Translations under genes and position numbers: made by a program
Part shown: piece by piece, positions 44,623-52,840 of the stretch
Position numbering within the stretch: the stretch's first letter is position 1
How the letters are laid out: each line of letters begins with the position of its first letter
NCBI RefSeq assembly: GCF_017874735.1
Contig: NZ_JAGGLV010000003.1
Location: forward strand, 310,001-374,000
DNA length: 64,000 nucleotides
Reading direction: 5' to 3'
From: Paenibacillus silagei
GTDB lineage: Bacteria > Bacillota > Bacilli > Paenibacillales > Paenibacillaceae
Notes under the pieces: generated by a model
Databases searched by the model: none
Told to the model about the DNA's origin: nothing
What the model saw: the letters and a program-made list of their open reading frames with translations, nothing else

Positions 44623-44639
44623 GGGGGAGTTTCTCCCCC
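44623..44639 (+). terminator. Short GC hairpin between binding-protein and permease genes
   Basis: GGGGGAG (44623-44629) and CTCCCCC (44633-44639) form a perfect 7-bp stem with a TTT loop and no T-run. It probably stabilises the upstream mRNA or reduces read-through, giving more binding protein than permease. Confidence 0.5.
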
Positions 44640-44685
44640 AATGGATATATTTTGAGGGTATTTGAAGGAGTGGGAGGTGTAGAGG

Positions 44686-45567
44686 GTGTACAAGGGGTTT
44701 CGGTCTGAATCTTTTACCGCATGGGCGTTTATGGCGCCGGGGCTGCTGTTTCTGGCGGTGTTTACCTTTTGGCCGATTATTTACGGTATACCGCTCTCGT
44801 TGACAGATTATTCTGTCATTACAGAGACGAATTATGTAGGTCTGGAGAACTTCACACGGGCCTTCCAAGATCATAATTTCCTGATTTCACTGTGGAATTC
44901 ACTGGTATATGTGCTGATTGTGCCGGTGATCCAGATCATTTCGATCTTAATGGCAATTCTGGTCAACAGCCGGATTCCTGGAGTCAAAATGTTCCGGGCC
45001 GCCTACTATATACCGGTCGTCACTTCGATGGTTGCGGTGGCGCTGATCTGGAGCTGGCTGCTCGGCAATAACGGAGTTGTCAATTACCTGCTGCTGAAGG
45101 CAGGGATTATCAGTGAGCAGGTCTCCTGGCTATCGACGAGCAGCACGGCGCTGTATGTTCTAATGTTCATTACGATGTGGAAGGGCCTCGGCTATTACAT
45201 GATGCTCTATCTGGCTGGGCTTCAAGGCATTCCTGCAGATCTGTATGAGGCCGCAAGAGTGGATGGTGCAGGGCCGTTGCGGCTGATTGTACATGTGACG
45301 CTGCCGCTGTTGCGCCCGCATATTCTGTTCTGCACGCTGATCTCGGTGATGGGCGCGATCCGGGTGTTCGATGAGGTCTACATTCTGACTAAGGGCGGAC
45401 CGGGGACGTCCACACTGACCTCAAGCGTCTATATTTTTCAAAAAGGGCTGGAGCAGTTCAACTTCGGCTATGCCTCGGCGCTCGGGCTGATCGTCAGTGT
45501 GATGGTGGGAGCGCTTAGTGTACTCGTATTCAGACTGAACCGGAAAGGCGGGGTGAATTCCTATTGA
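44686..45567 (+). CDS. Sugar ABC transporter permease (MalF/UgpA-type)
   Basis: The 293-aa permease has six helices, an opening AWAFMAPGLLFLAVFTFWPI and an EAA loop (DLYEAARVDGAGPLRLIVHV). The start is GTG 44686, with GGGAGG 8 nt upstream. It overlaps the next permease and pairs with it. No ATPase is encoded. Confidence 0.87.
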   Translation: MYKGFRSESFTAWAFMAPGLLFLAVFTFWPIIYGIPLSLTDYSVITETNYVGLENFTRAFQDHNFLISLWNSLVYVLIVPVIQIISILMAILVNSRIPGVKMFRAAYYIPVVTSMVAVALIWSWLLGNNGVVNYLLLKAGIISEQVSWLSTSSTALYVLMFITMWKGLGYYMMLYLAGLQGIPADLYEAARVDGAGPLRLIVHVTLPLLRPHILFCTLISVMGAIRVFDEVYILTKGGPGTSTLTSSVYIFQKGLEQFNFGYASALGLIVSVMVGALSVLVFRLNRKGGVNSY

Positions 45568-46385
45568 TGCCGCGTAGCTTGCGTGTTCTAATCACTTATC
45601 TGCTGCTGATCCTGCTTGCCCTGTTCATGATGGGGCCGTTCCTGTGGCTGCTCAGTGTCTCGCTGATGCCGGGGCGCAACGTGTTTGCGAACCCGCCGGC
45701 CATTCTGCCCACCTTCATTGCGTTCGATAACTATGTGCAGGTGTGGAACTTCATGAATTTTCCGCGATACATTCTGAATACGGTCATCATCACACTGCTG
45801 GGAGTCGTGTTCAACATTATTCTATCCTGTCTGACGGCTTATCCGCTGGCGGCCTTCCGGTTCAAGGGCCGGAACCTGGTCTTCACGCTGCTGATCTCGA
45901 CCATGATTATTCCGTCGGCCACCGCTATGATTGTGCATTATCTGACGATTCAGGCTTTTCAGCTGGGCAATACGTTCTTCGGCGTTGTTCTTCCGGCAGC
46001 GGTGTCCGTGTTCAATATCTTCCTGATGCGGCAGACGTTCCTGGGTATTCCGGCAGATATCCGGGATTCGGGTAAAATGGACGGAGCCTCAGAGCTGCGC
46101 ATCTTCATTCAACTGGTCATGCCGCTCGTCAAGCCGGGGATTGCGGTGATTGGATTACTGGAGGTCATGGCGTTCTGGAACAACTTCCTGTGGCCGATTG
46201 TCGTCCTGGAGGACCCGGAGAAGTATCCGCTCGCTGCGGCGCTTACGTATCTGAACGGGCAATTCTCCTATAACTTCGGCTGGATTGCCGCCGGAACCAT
46301 GATCTCGGTGCTGCCGATCATCCTCGTGTTCCTGTTCACGCAGAAGTATTATATGGAAGGGATTGCCGGCGCGATAAAAGGCTAA
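45567..46385 (+). CDS. Sugar ABC transporter permease (MalG/UgpE-type)
   Basis: The 272-aa second permease has six helices, an EAA loop (IRDSGKMDGASELRIFIQLV) and the usual end YYMEGIAGAIKG. ATG 45567 shares a base with the upstream stop; TTG 45564 in the same frame is an alternative. It is followed after 18 nt by the GH84 gene with AAGGAGG, one operon. Confidence 0.87.
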   Translation: MPRSLRVLITYLLLILLALFMMGPFLWLLSVSLMPGRNVFANPPAILPTFIAFDNYVQVWNFMNFPRYILNTVIITLLGVVFNIILSCLTAYPLAAFRFKGRNLVFTLLISTMIIPSATAMIVHYLTIQAFQLGNTFFGVVLPAAVSVFNIFLMRQTFLGIPADIRDSGKMDGASELRIFIQLVMPLVKPGIAVIGLLEVMAFWNNFLWPIVVLEDPEKYPLAAALTYLNGQFSYNFGWIAAGTMISVLPIILVFLFTQKYYMEGIAGAIKG

Positions 46386-46403
46386 CTAAGGAGGCATAAC
46401 TCA

Positions 46404-48116
46404 ATGGGAATTTCGTTACGGGACTGCCAATATCTGTTCCGCGACTATTATACGCAAGGGAAAGAGCTGGTGGTAGAGGGCCCGCAGCTGCGCTGTGAGC
46501 TGGCCTCGCGGTATGCGATGAATCAGGATGTAAACGGGCTACTTGCTGAAGGCGGAGACATCGTAATTCTGGAACCGGCCGGACCGGGCGTAGCCACCGC
46601 TGATAAAGGCAATGCGCAGCTGATGCTGGAGTATGACGGCGGGCTTGCTGCGGATGGATACCGGCTGGTGATTGGAGAGGATGCGAAGCTTGTTGTCGCT
46701 GCGTCTAACCGTCGGGGGCTGAAGTACGGGCTGGATGCGCTGAAAATGCTCCTGACCGTGGAGGAGGATTGCTGCCGCCTGCCGGTGGTTACGGTGGAGG
46801 ATGAGCCTTCTTTTCCGGTGCGGGGCATTATTGAAGGCTTCTATGGCGTGCCATGGAGCTTCGCGGACCGGATGGATTCGGTCAGTTATATGAGCGGGCA
46901 CCGGATGAACGCCTTCATGTACGCGCCGAAGGATGATCTCTATCACCGGAAGCTATGGCGTGAGCCGTACCCGGACGATGTGTTCACCAGAATTCATGAC
47001 CTTAAGCAGGAATGCGACAAGCATCTGGTGGATTTCTACTATTGTATTAGCCCGGGCAATGATCTGGAATTCCGCAGCCAAGGCGACTTCGCGAAGCTGG
47101 AGGAGAAGCTTGCGGCCATGATCGCGATTGGAGTGCGGCATTTCGCACTGCTGATGGATGACATCGATTATGTGCTCCAAGGCGACAACAAGCAGTTCCT
47201 GGAGCGCTCCGGGACCGCCCATGCCTATGTGACAAACCGGGTCTATGATTACTTAGCCGGATGTCTGCCGCACTTCACCCTGGCTATGTGTCCTTCAGAA
47301 TACTGGTCGTATTGGAATACGGAGTACAAAAAGGATATCCGGGAGCAGCTTCATCCCGCTGTCAAAGTGTTCTGGACCGGCTATTTCGTCTTCGCTCCGG
47401 AGATTGGCCGGGGGCATGCGGAAGATAATTACAGTTTTTACGGGCATGAACTGTGGCTGTGGGACAATATTCCGGTGAATGACTGCGATAAGGACCGGCT
47501 GTTCCTCGATCCGGTGCGCGGGCGCAGCTCGCGGCTCGGCAATTACGGGCATACAGCGGTCGTTGCCAATCCGATGAATCAGTGGGAATGCTCCAAGATC
47601 ACGCTTAACACGATGGCCCATTATATGTGGAACAGCGAGCGCTACATGCCGGAGCTGTCCTGGGAGCTGTCTGTGCGTGAATTCGCCGGGGAGCTGGCGG
47701 AGGACATGATGTTCTTCTGCCGCCAGAATCTGAACAGCCGCCTGTATTCCGGCGGCTACCCGGAGCTGGACGATGCGCTGGCAGAGCGCGATCTGGAGCG
47801 GCTGGACGCTTATTTCAGCCGGCTGGAGCAGACGGCCGTGCGGCTTGGCGGCTTAGAGAATGCTAAATTCATCGAAGAGGCTGGGCCATGGCTGCGCCGG
47901 GCCATCGGGGATGCTGTACTGTGGCGGGCTGTGCGCAGACAACTGGAGGACCCGCTGAATCCGCAGGCACAGGCGGAGGTGCTCCAGCGGCTCGAGACCT
48001 GCCGCAGCTACGGGGTGCGGCTCGGCAGTGATCCGGCGGTGCGTGCGGCTGAGGCGCTGGGGATCGAGCTGCCGGTGATGGAGAAGGCGACAAAGGAGGA
48101 GGACCAGCATGTCTAA
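46404..48116 (+). CDS. Cytoplasmic GH84 beta-N-acetylglucosaminidase
   Basis: The 570-aa enzyme has a GH20b-like N-terminal domain (~1-135) and a GH84 barrel opening with RGIIEGFYGVPWS (~140-152). The catalytic pair is Asp252-Asp253 in LLMDDIDYV, with the expected ISPGNDLEF and Trp-rich substrate segment. GH84 enzymes remove beta-GlcNAc by substrate-assisted catalysis; known bacterial members are mostly secreted, but this one has no signal peptide. It therefore probably acts on an imported oligosaccharide or glycoside. It overlaps the DUF4127 gene by 8 nt. Confidence 0.88.
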   Translation: MGISLRDCQYLFRDYYTQGKELVVEGPQLRCELASRYAMNQDVNGLLAEGGDIVILEPAGPGVATADKGNAQLMLEYDGGLAADGYRLVIGEDAKLVVAASNRRGLKYGLDALKMLLTVEEDCCRLPVVTVEDEPSFPVRGIIEGFYGVPWSFADRMDSVSYMSGHRMNAFMYAPKDDLYHRKLWREPYPDDVFTRIHDLKQECDKHLVDFYYCISPGNDLEFRSQGDFAKLEEKLAAMIAIGVRHFALLMDDIDYVLQGDNKQFLERSGTAHAYVTNRVYDYLAGCLPHFTLAMCPSEYWSYWNTEYKKDIREQLHPAVKVFWTGYFVFAPEIGRGHAEDNYSFYGHELWLWDNIPVNDCDKDRLFLDPVRGRSSRLGNYGHTAVVANPMNQWECSKITLNTMAHYMWNSERYMPELSWELSVREFAGELAEDMMFFCRQNLNSRLYSGGYPELDDALAERDLERLDAYFSRLEQTAVRLGGLENAKFIEEAGPWLRRAIGDAVLWRAVRRQLEDPLNPQAQAEVLQRLETCRSYGVRLGSDPAVRAAEALGIELPVMEKATKEEDQHV

Positions 48117-49638
48117 GCACCATAAGCTGATTCTGGTTCCGCTCGATGAGCGGCCCTGCAATTATGAATTCCCTTATCTGCTGGCACATGGAACAGATTA
48201 TAGGGTAGAGCGTCCGCCCGCCGGGATTATGGGGCTGAAGAAACGCCCTGGAGATGTTGAACAGCTATGGTCCTGGTTCGAGGCTGCCTGCGAAGGGGCA
48301 GATGGGGCGGTGGTCGCGCTGGATACGCTGCTCTACGGCGGCATTATTCCCTCGCGGCTGCACCAGCTGGAGCTTGAAGTGCTGGCTGCGCGCCTGGAGC
48401 GGCTGCGGGAGATCCGGCGGCGTTATCCGCAGCTTAAGCTGTATGCGTTCCAGCTGATTATGCGCTGTCCGCAGTATTCTCTATCAGACGAGGAACCGGA
48501 TTATTATGCCGACTGGGGCCGGGAGATTTTCCGCAAGGGCTTCATAGGCCACCGGCTGGAGCTGGGAATCGCCACCGATGAGGAGATTCGTGAGCTGGCG
48601 GATATTGATCACCGGCTTCCAGCCGAGGTGCTGCAGGATTATCTCGGCCGCCGGGCGATTAATATTGAAGCGAACAAGCAGGCGCTGGAGCTGGTCCGGG
48701 AGGGGGTGATCGACTTCATGATTGTTCCGCAGGATGATTCGGCGCCATATGGGCATACCGCCAAGGACCAGGAGAAGGTGCGGGCACGGATCACGGCGCT
48801 TGATCTGGAGCTTAAGGTCTATATGTATCCGGGAGCAGATGAGGTAGGCTGCACGCTGCTCGCCCGGATGCTGAACAAGGCCGAAGGACGGAGGCCGATG
48901 ATCTACCCGCGTTTGTCCGCTGTGCAGGGGGCATTCGTGACGCCGCTGTTCGAGGACCGCTTTTTCTATGAGACGCTGAAGTATCAGATCCTGGCCGCCG
49001 GGGGGCTGATCGCATCCAGTGCTGCCGAGGCAGACCTGGTTCTGCTGGTCAGCACGCCGGGTGAGACGATGGAGGAGGCGGTGTCGCAGAAGCATGCTTT
49101 TCACAGCTATGACGTATACCGGAACCTGATGGAACTTGTAGAGTACGGGGACTACCTTCTGCAGAGCAAGGAGATGCCGGTGGCTGTTGCGGACGTAGGC
49201 TATGCCAATGGTGGAGACCAGAAGCTGGTTAAGATGCTGCGGCAGAATAACCTCCTTTTCGATGTGGCCGGATATGCCGCCTGGAATACCAGCTCCAATT
49301 CGCTTGGAACGGTAATCTCGCAGGCGATGATCTATCTGATCTACGGACGTACACAAGGGCATCTGGATTTCCTGGCGCTCCGCTATGCCGAGGATGTATG
49401 CTATTGTTCAGTAGTGCGCGGAGAGCTTAGTGAGGGCCCGGTGCAGGAGATGGGCTATGGCAAATACGAACTGGACGGACCGCGCGGCCGCGTAGCTGCC
49501 CGTGTACAGGAACGGCTGAGTGAGGAGCTGGCTGTACGGATCGACAGTCCAGCGGGAAGGGTTAAGATTACCGATTGTTATATGCCATGGAACCGGATGT
49601 TCGAGGTGGGCTTAACTGTGCAATATGAGCCATCGTGA
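48109..49638 (+). CDS. DUF4127 family protein
   Basis: The 509-aa protein fits DUF4127 (PF13552). It opens with ILVPLDERPCNYEFP and has a conserved DTLLYGGIIPSRLH, a DDSAPYG segment, YPGADEVG and DVGYANGGD. Acidic and His residues cluster in these motifs and suggest a metal-dependent enzyme, but no reaction is established. It has no signal peptide. Translational coupling to the GH84 gene argues that it acts on the same imported substrate or on the sugar released. A second hydrolase or deacetylase role is a guess. Confidence 0.82.
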   Translation: MSKHHKLILVPLDERPCNYEFPYLLAHGTDYRVERPPAGIMGLKKRPGDVEQLWSWFEAACEGADGAVVALDTLLYGGIIPSRLHQLELEVLAARLERLREIRRRYPQLKLYAFQLIMRCPQYSLSDEEPDYYADWGREIFRKGFIGHRLELGIATDEEIRELADIDHRLPAEVLQDYLGRRAINIEANKQALELVREGVIDFMIVPQDDSAPYGHTAKDQEKVRARITALDLELKVYMYPGADEVGCTLLARMLNKAEGRRPMIYPRLSAVQGAFVTPLFEDRFFYETLKYQILAAGGLIASSAAEADLVLLVSTPGETMEEAVSQKHAFHSYDVYRNLMELVEYGDYLLQSKEMPVAVADVGYANGGDQKLVKMLRQNNLLFDVAGYAAWNTSSNSLGTVISQAMIYLIYGRTQGHLDFLALRYAEDVCYCSVVRGELSEGPVQEMGYGKYELDGPRGRVAARVQERLSEELAVRIDSPAGRVKITDCYMPWNRMFEVGLTVQYEPS

Positions 49639-49760
49639 GGGCAGGGCTGATAATATAAATTTGATTTGAAACAATACAGACAGGGAAGAGTGACGGAGGG
49701 GAATTTGGGAGCTGTAGGAGCGGTAGCAAGTTCAATTTATATATAATATAAGGAGAGAGG

Positions 49761-50477
49761 GTGGGGACCCTGAGCAAAAATATACTGGAAAGCCTGCATC
49801 TGGGGCTGATTGTATCCTGCCAGGCGCTGCCTGACGAGCCGCTGCACGGGCCGGAGATTATGGCCCGGATGGCGGTGGCGGCAGCGGAAGGCGGGGCCAT
49901 CGCCATCCGGGCGAACGGGGCGGCAGATGTGCGGGCGATCAAGCAGGCAGTTGCGCTGCCGGTGATCGGTATCGTGAAGCGCAATTACCCGGATTCGGAC
50001 GTCTATATTACCCCTACGCTTAGAGAGACTGAGGAGCTGCTGGAAGCGGGGGCGGATATTATAGCTTTTGACGGGACCCGGCAGACCCGGCCGGGGAATT
50101 GTACGCTGGAGCAGATCATAGACCTGCTCACGGCAAGCCCGGCGGCTTCCATGGCCGATATCTCCACTCTGGAGGAAGCGCTATACGCTGAGTCGCTGGG
50201 AGTCAGCTGCGTCTCGACCACCTTGTCGGGATATACACCGTATTCCCGCCAGCAGGAAGGGCCGAATCTGGAGTTGCTGGAGCAGGCTGCACAGCGGCTG
50301 AAGATTCCGGTCATTGCCGAAGGCCGGATCAGCCAGCCCGCCGAAGTAGAGGCAGCGCTGGACCTGGGGGCCTATGCGGTGGTGGTAGGCTCCGCAATTA
50401 CCCGGCCGCAGCTGATCACCCGGCCGTTCGCAGCAGCGGCGAGAAAAGTGAGGATGAACCGTAATGGAAATGAATGA
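49761..50477 (+). CDS. nanE: N-acetylmannosamine-6-phosphate 2-epimerase
   Basis: The 238-aa TIM-barrel enzyme has the NanE motifs GGAIAIRANG, PVIGIVKR and DIIAFDGTRQTRP, and ends with GAYAVVVGSAITRP. It converts ManNAc-6-P to GlcNAc-6-P. GTG 49761 directly follows AGGAGAGAGG, and TATAAT lies at 49742-49747, so the gene may have its own promoter besides operon read-through. It overlaps the RpiR gene by 14 nt. No sialic acid lyase (NanA) is in the window, which suggests ManNAc rather than sialic acid as entry point. Confidence 0.92.
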   Translation: MGTLSKNILESLHLGLIVSCQALPDEPLHGPEIMARMAVAAAEGGAIAIRANGAADVRAIKQAVALPVIGIVKRNYPDSDVYITPTLRETEELLEAGADIIAFDGTRQTRPGNCTLEQIIDLLTASPAASMADISTLEEALYAESLGVSCVSTTLSGYTPYSRQQEGPNLELLEQAAQRLKIPVIAEGRISQPAEVEAALDLGAYAVVVGSAITRPQLITRPFAAAARKVRMNRNGNE

Positions 50478-51297
50478 CCGGATCAACACGTATTACCCGT
50501 CCATGACTAAGTCGGAGCAAAAGGTAGCCCGGTGTGTGCTTGAGCATCCGGATAATCTGATCTATCTGTCTGTGACTGAGCTGGCGGATTTCGCCGGAAC
50601 GGGCGAGACCACGGTGATGCGCTTCTGCCGCAAAATCGGCTTCAAGGGCTATCAGGATTTCAAGCTGATGCTGGCCCAGGGCCTGCCGAAGCGGCAGACT
50701 CTGGCGGACGGCGAGCAGGGGGCAGGCGGAGGGGATTACGCCGACCACCTGTATGCCTTAATGGTTGGTGTATTGCAATCCAGCCTGGGCATGCTGGACC
50801 GGGAGCAGCTGCAGCAGGCGGTAGACGCTCTGGATCAGGCCCGGTATGTCCAGTTCTTCGGCGTAGGCTCATCCGGCATCACAGCACTGGACGCCAAGAA
50901 CCGCTTCCTGCGGATCGGGCGGCGTGTCGAAGCCAATTCCGACAGCCATATTCAGTCGATGATGGCAGTGACGATGGGGGCGGGCGATGTGGCATTTGGC
51001 ATCAGTGTATCAGGCAGCACACTGGATACGAATGACATGCTGATGAAGGCCAAGCAGAACGGGGCCAAAGTCATTGCCATGACTAACTATGCCAAGTCCC
51101 CGATTGCTTCCATTGCCGACATTGTGCTGCTGACAGCCGGGAAGGAATCCCCGCTGGAAGGCGGCTCTGTAGGGGCTAAGGTCTCCCAGCTGTTCATTAT
51201 CGACCTGCTCTGCCAGGGGCTGGAGCAGCTCCATGCCGAAGAGACCAAGCGGATGAAGGAGCTCACCGCCCGGGCGGTCATTGACCGGATTTATTAG
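50464..51297 (+). CDS. MurR/RpiR-family regulator with SIS domain
   Basis: The 277-aa regulator has an N-terminal HTH_6 domain (~1-77, MTKSEQKVARCVLEHP, TGETTVMRFCRKIGFKGYQDFK) and a SIS domain (~120-250) that binds phosphosugars (FFGVGSSGITALDAK, GISVSGSTLDTNDML). It overlaps nanE by 14 nt. Its likely effector is GlcNAc-6-P or ManNAc-6-P and its target the surrounding amino-sugar locus. Confidence 0.9.
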   Translation: MEMNDRINTYYPSMTKSEQKVARCVLEHPDNLIYLSVTELADFAGTGETTVMRFCRKIGFKGYQDFKLMLAQGLPKRQTLADGEQGAGGGDYADHLYALMVGVLQSSLGMLDREQLQQAVDALDQARYVQFFGVGSSGITALDAKNRFLRIGRRVEANSDSHIQSMMAVTMGAGDVAFGISVSGSTLDTNDMLMKAKQNGAKVIAMTNYAKSPIASIADIVLLTAGKESPLEGGSVGAKVSQLFIIDLLCQGLEQLHAEETKRMKELTARAVIDRIY

Positions 51298-51500
51298 GAT
51301 TCGGGGAATGAAGCGGTAGGGAGAAATGAAACGACTGGGAGAAATGAAGGGATAGTGAATTATGCATTACATTCCGGTTAAGGGAACAGCGTGGGTGATA
51401 TAGGAGGCGTTGAGTTCGTCTGTCGAGGTAGGGGTATGAGAAAGAGGCGTGCAGGCGGAAAACCGAACACATTGGAGCCTGGGGCGGCGTGTTGGTCGAA

Positions 51501-51726
51501 TGTAATCGAAAAACCGATTACAATGCACTCGTGAGAGGGCAGACGGCGGAATGTAATCGAAAAACCGATTACAATGCGCTCGCGAGAGGGCAGACGGCGG
51601 AATGTAATCGAAAAACCGATTACAATGCGCTCGCGAGAGGGCGGACGGCCAGATGTAATCGGAAAACCGATTACAATGCACTCGTGAGAGGGCGGACGGT
51701 CAGATGTAATCTGAAAACCGATTATA
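51501..51726. repeat. Five palindromic units with an exact 51-bp period
   Basis: TGTAATCG...CGATTACA hairpins (8-bp arms, 6-nt A-rich loop) begin at 51501, 51552, 51603, 51654 and 51705, exactly 51 bp apart. The 29-nt spacers are also nearly identical (AATGC(A/G)CTCG(T/C)GAGAGGGC...). Unit 4 has a 9-bp arm through a compensating GG/CC change; unit 5 is degenerate. Because 51 is a multiple of three, both strands show 17-residue periodic ORFs that are probably not translated. The gap 51298-51895 contains this array and a nested hairpin near 51822-51860 (ATCC/GGAT within AAACGG/CCGTTT), nothing else I can name. Confidence 0.85.
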
Positions 51727-51895
51727 AGTGTATTGTTACTCAGGGATTATGCTCTATGCCGTCAGATAGCAGGCGAATGGAGATATATGAGGTGTCACTT
51801 ATGAGCTGAAACTTAAGCCCTAAAACGGTACCTATCCTACAAGGATGGCAGCGCCGTTTCCGTGTGGTACAGACGAAGTAGTGGAGGTGATGCGA

Positions 51896-52813
51896 ATGCG
51901 GCAAGTCATAGGTGTGGATATCGGAGGGACAGGCATCAAAGGGCTTGTAACCGATGAAGCGGGGACGATTCTCGCGGAAGCCGGACGCGACACGGAGGCC
52001 CGGCTGGGCCGGGAGGTTATTCTCGGCCAGCTCCACAGCCTGGTGGAGGAACTGCTGGCTGGCCATCCCGCGGTGGAAGCGCTGGGGATCGGCTCGGCGG
52101 GCAAGGTAAATGCGGATTCAGGCGAGGTGGTCTACGCCACCGATAATCTGCCCGGCTGGCAGGGGATGCAGCTTACGCAGTGGGCAACGGCTGCGTTCGG
52201 GCGGCCTGCGGCGGCCGATAATGATGCCAACGCGGCGCTGCTGGGCGAGGCCTGGCTAGGCGCGGGACGCGGCAGGGCGAGCCTGGTCATGCTGACCCTA
52301 GGCACCGGGGTCGGCGGGGCTAATCTGGCGGAAGACCGGCTGCTGCGCGGAGCCGCCTGGAGCGGTGGCGACTGGGGGCACAGCGTGCTGGTGCCGGGAG
52401 GTCGCCCCTGTAATTGCGGCAAGCGCGGCTGCGCGGAGCAATATGTGTCCGGCCAGGCGCTGCTGCGGCTGGCACTGGAGGAGACCGGCCGGGCGTATGC
52501 GCACGGGCGGGAGATTATGGCGGCGGCGGAGCGGGGCGACGCGTCAGCACTGGCGGTGCTGGAGCGCTTCACAGCGGATCTTGCGCTGGTGACAGCTAAC
52601 ATCGGGGCGGCGGTAGACCCCGAGCTGATTATTATCGGCGGCGGGGTCATTCAGAGCCGCGCGGTCTGGTGGCCGCTGCTGGCCGGGCAAGCGGGCGGTA
52701 GTTTGGCCGCCCGAATCATGCCGGCGGAGCTGGGCAACAGGGCAGGCTGCTTCGGCGCAGCCCGGCTGGCTCTGGAACGGCTGCGCCGGGACGAAGGCGA
52801 AAGACAGATCTAA
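51896..52813 (+). CDS. ROK-family sugar kinase
   Basis: The 305-aa kinase has the N-terminal ATP motif GVDIGGTGIKG, the phosphate-binding TLGTGVGGA, and the ROK zinc motif CNCGKRGCAEQY (CxCGxxGCxE). ATG 51896 has GTGGAGG with 8-nt spacing; ATG 51890 is too close. In this setting it probably phosphorylates GlcNAc or ManNAc, supplying NanE. Glucokinase activity cannot be excluded. The FAD oxidoreductase gene starts 27 nt downstream. Confidence 0.88.
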   Translation: MRQVIGVDIGGTGIKGLVTDEAGTILAEAGRDTEARLGREVILGQLHSLVEELLAGHPAVEALGIGSAGKVNADSGEVVYATDNLPGWQGMQLTQWATAAFGRPAAADNDANAALLGEAWLGAGRGRASLVMLTLGTGVGGANLAEDRLLRGAAWSGGDWGHSVLVPGGRPCNCGKRGCAEQYVSGQALLRLALEETGRAYAHGREIMAAAERGDASALAVLERFTADLALVTANIGAAVDPELIIIGGGVIQSRAVWWPLLAGQAGGSLAARIMPAELGNRAGCFGAARLALERLRRDEGERQI

Positions 52814-52840
52814 TTGCTGCGGCAGGGAGGAGACAGAGAG

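Noticed and set aside
48484..49362. 292-aa reverse ORF opposite DUF4127
   Set aside because: Shadow of a conserved gene in an overlapping operon; composition and lack of motifs argue against it.
51501..51726. CRISPR array
   Set aside because: The stretches between the palindromes are nearly identical rather than unique spacers, there are only five units, and no cas gene is present.
51489..51809. ORFs on both strands through the 51-bp repeat (17-residue repeats such as CNRKTDYNAL)
   Set aside because: No ribosome site; the frames are open on both strands only because the unit is 51 bp and lacks stops. Read as a non-coding palindromic array.
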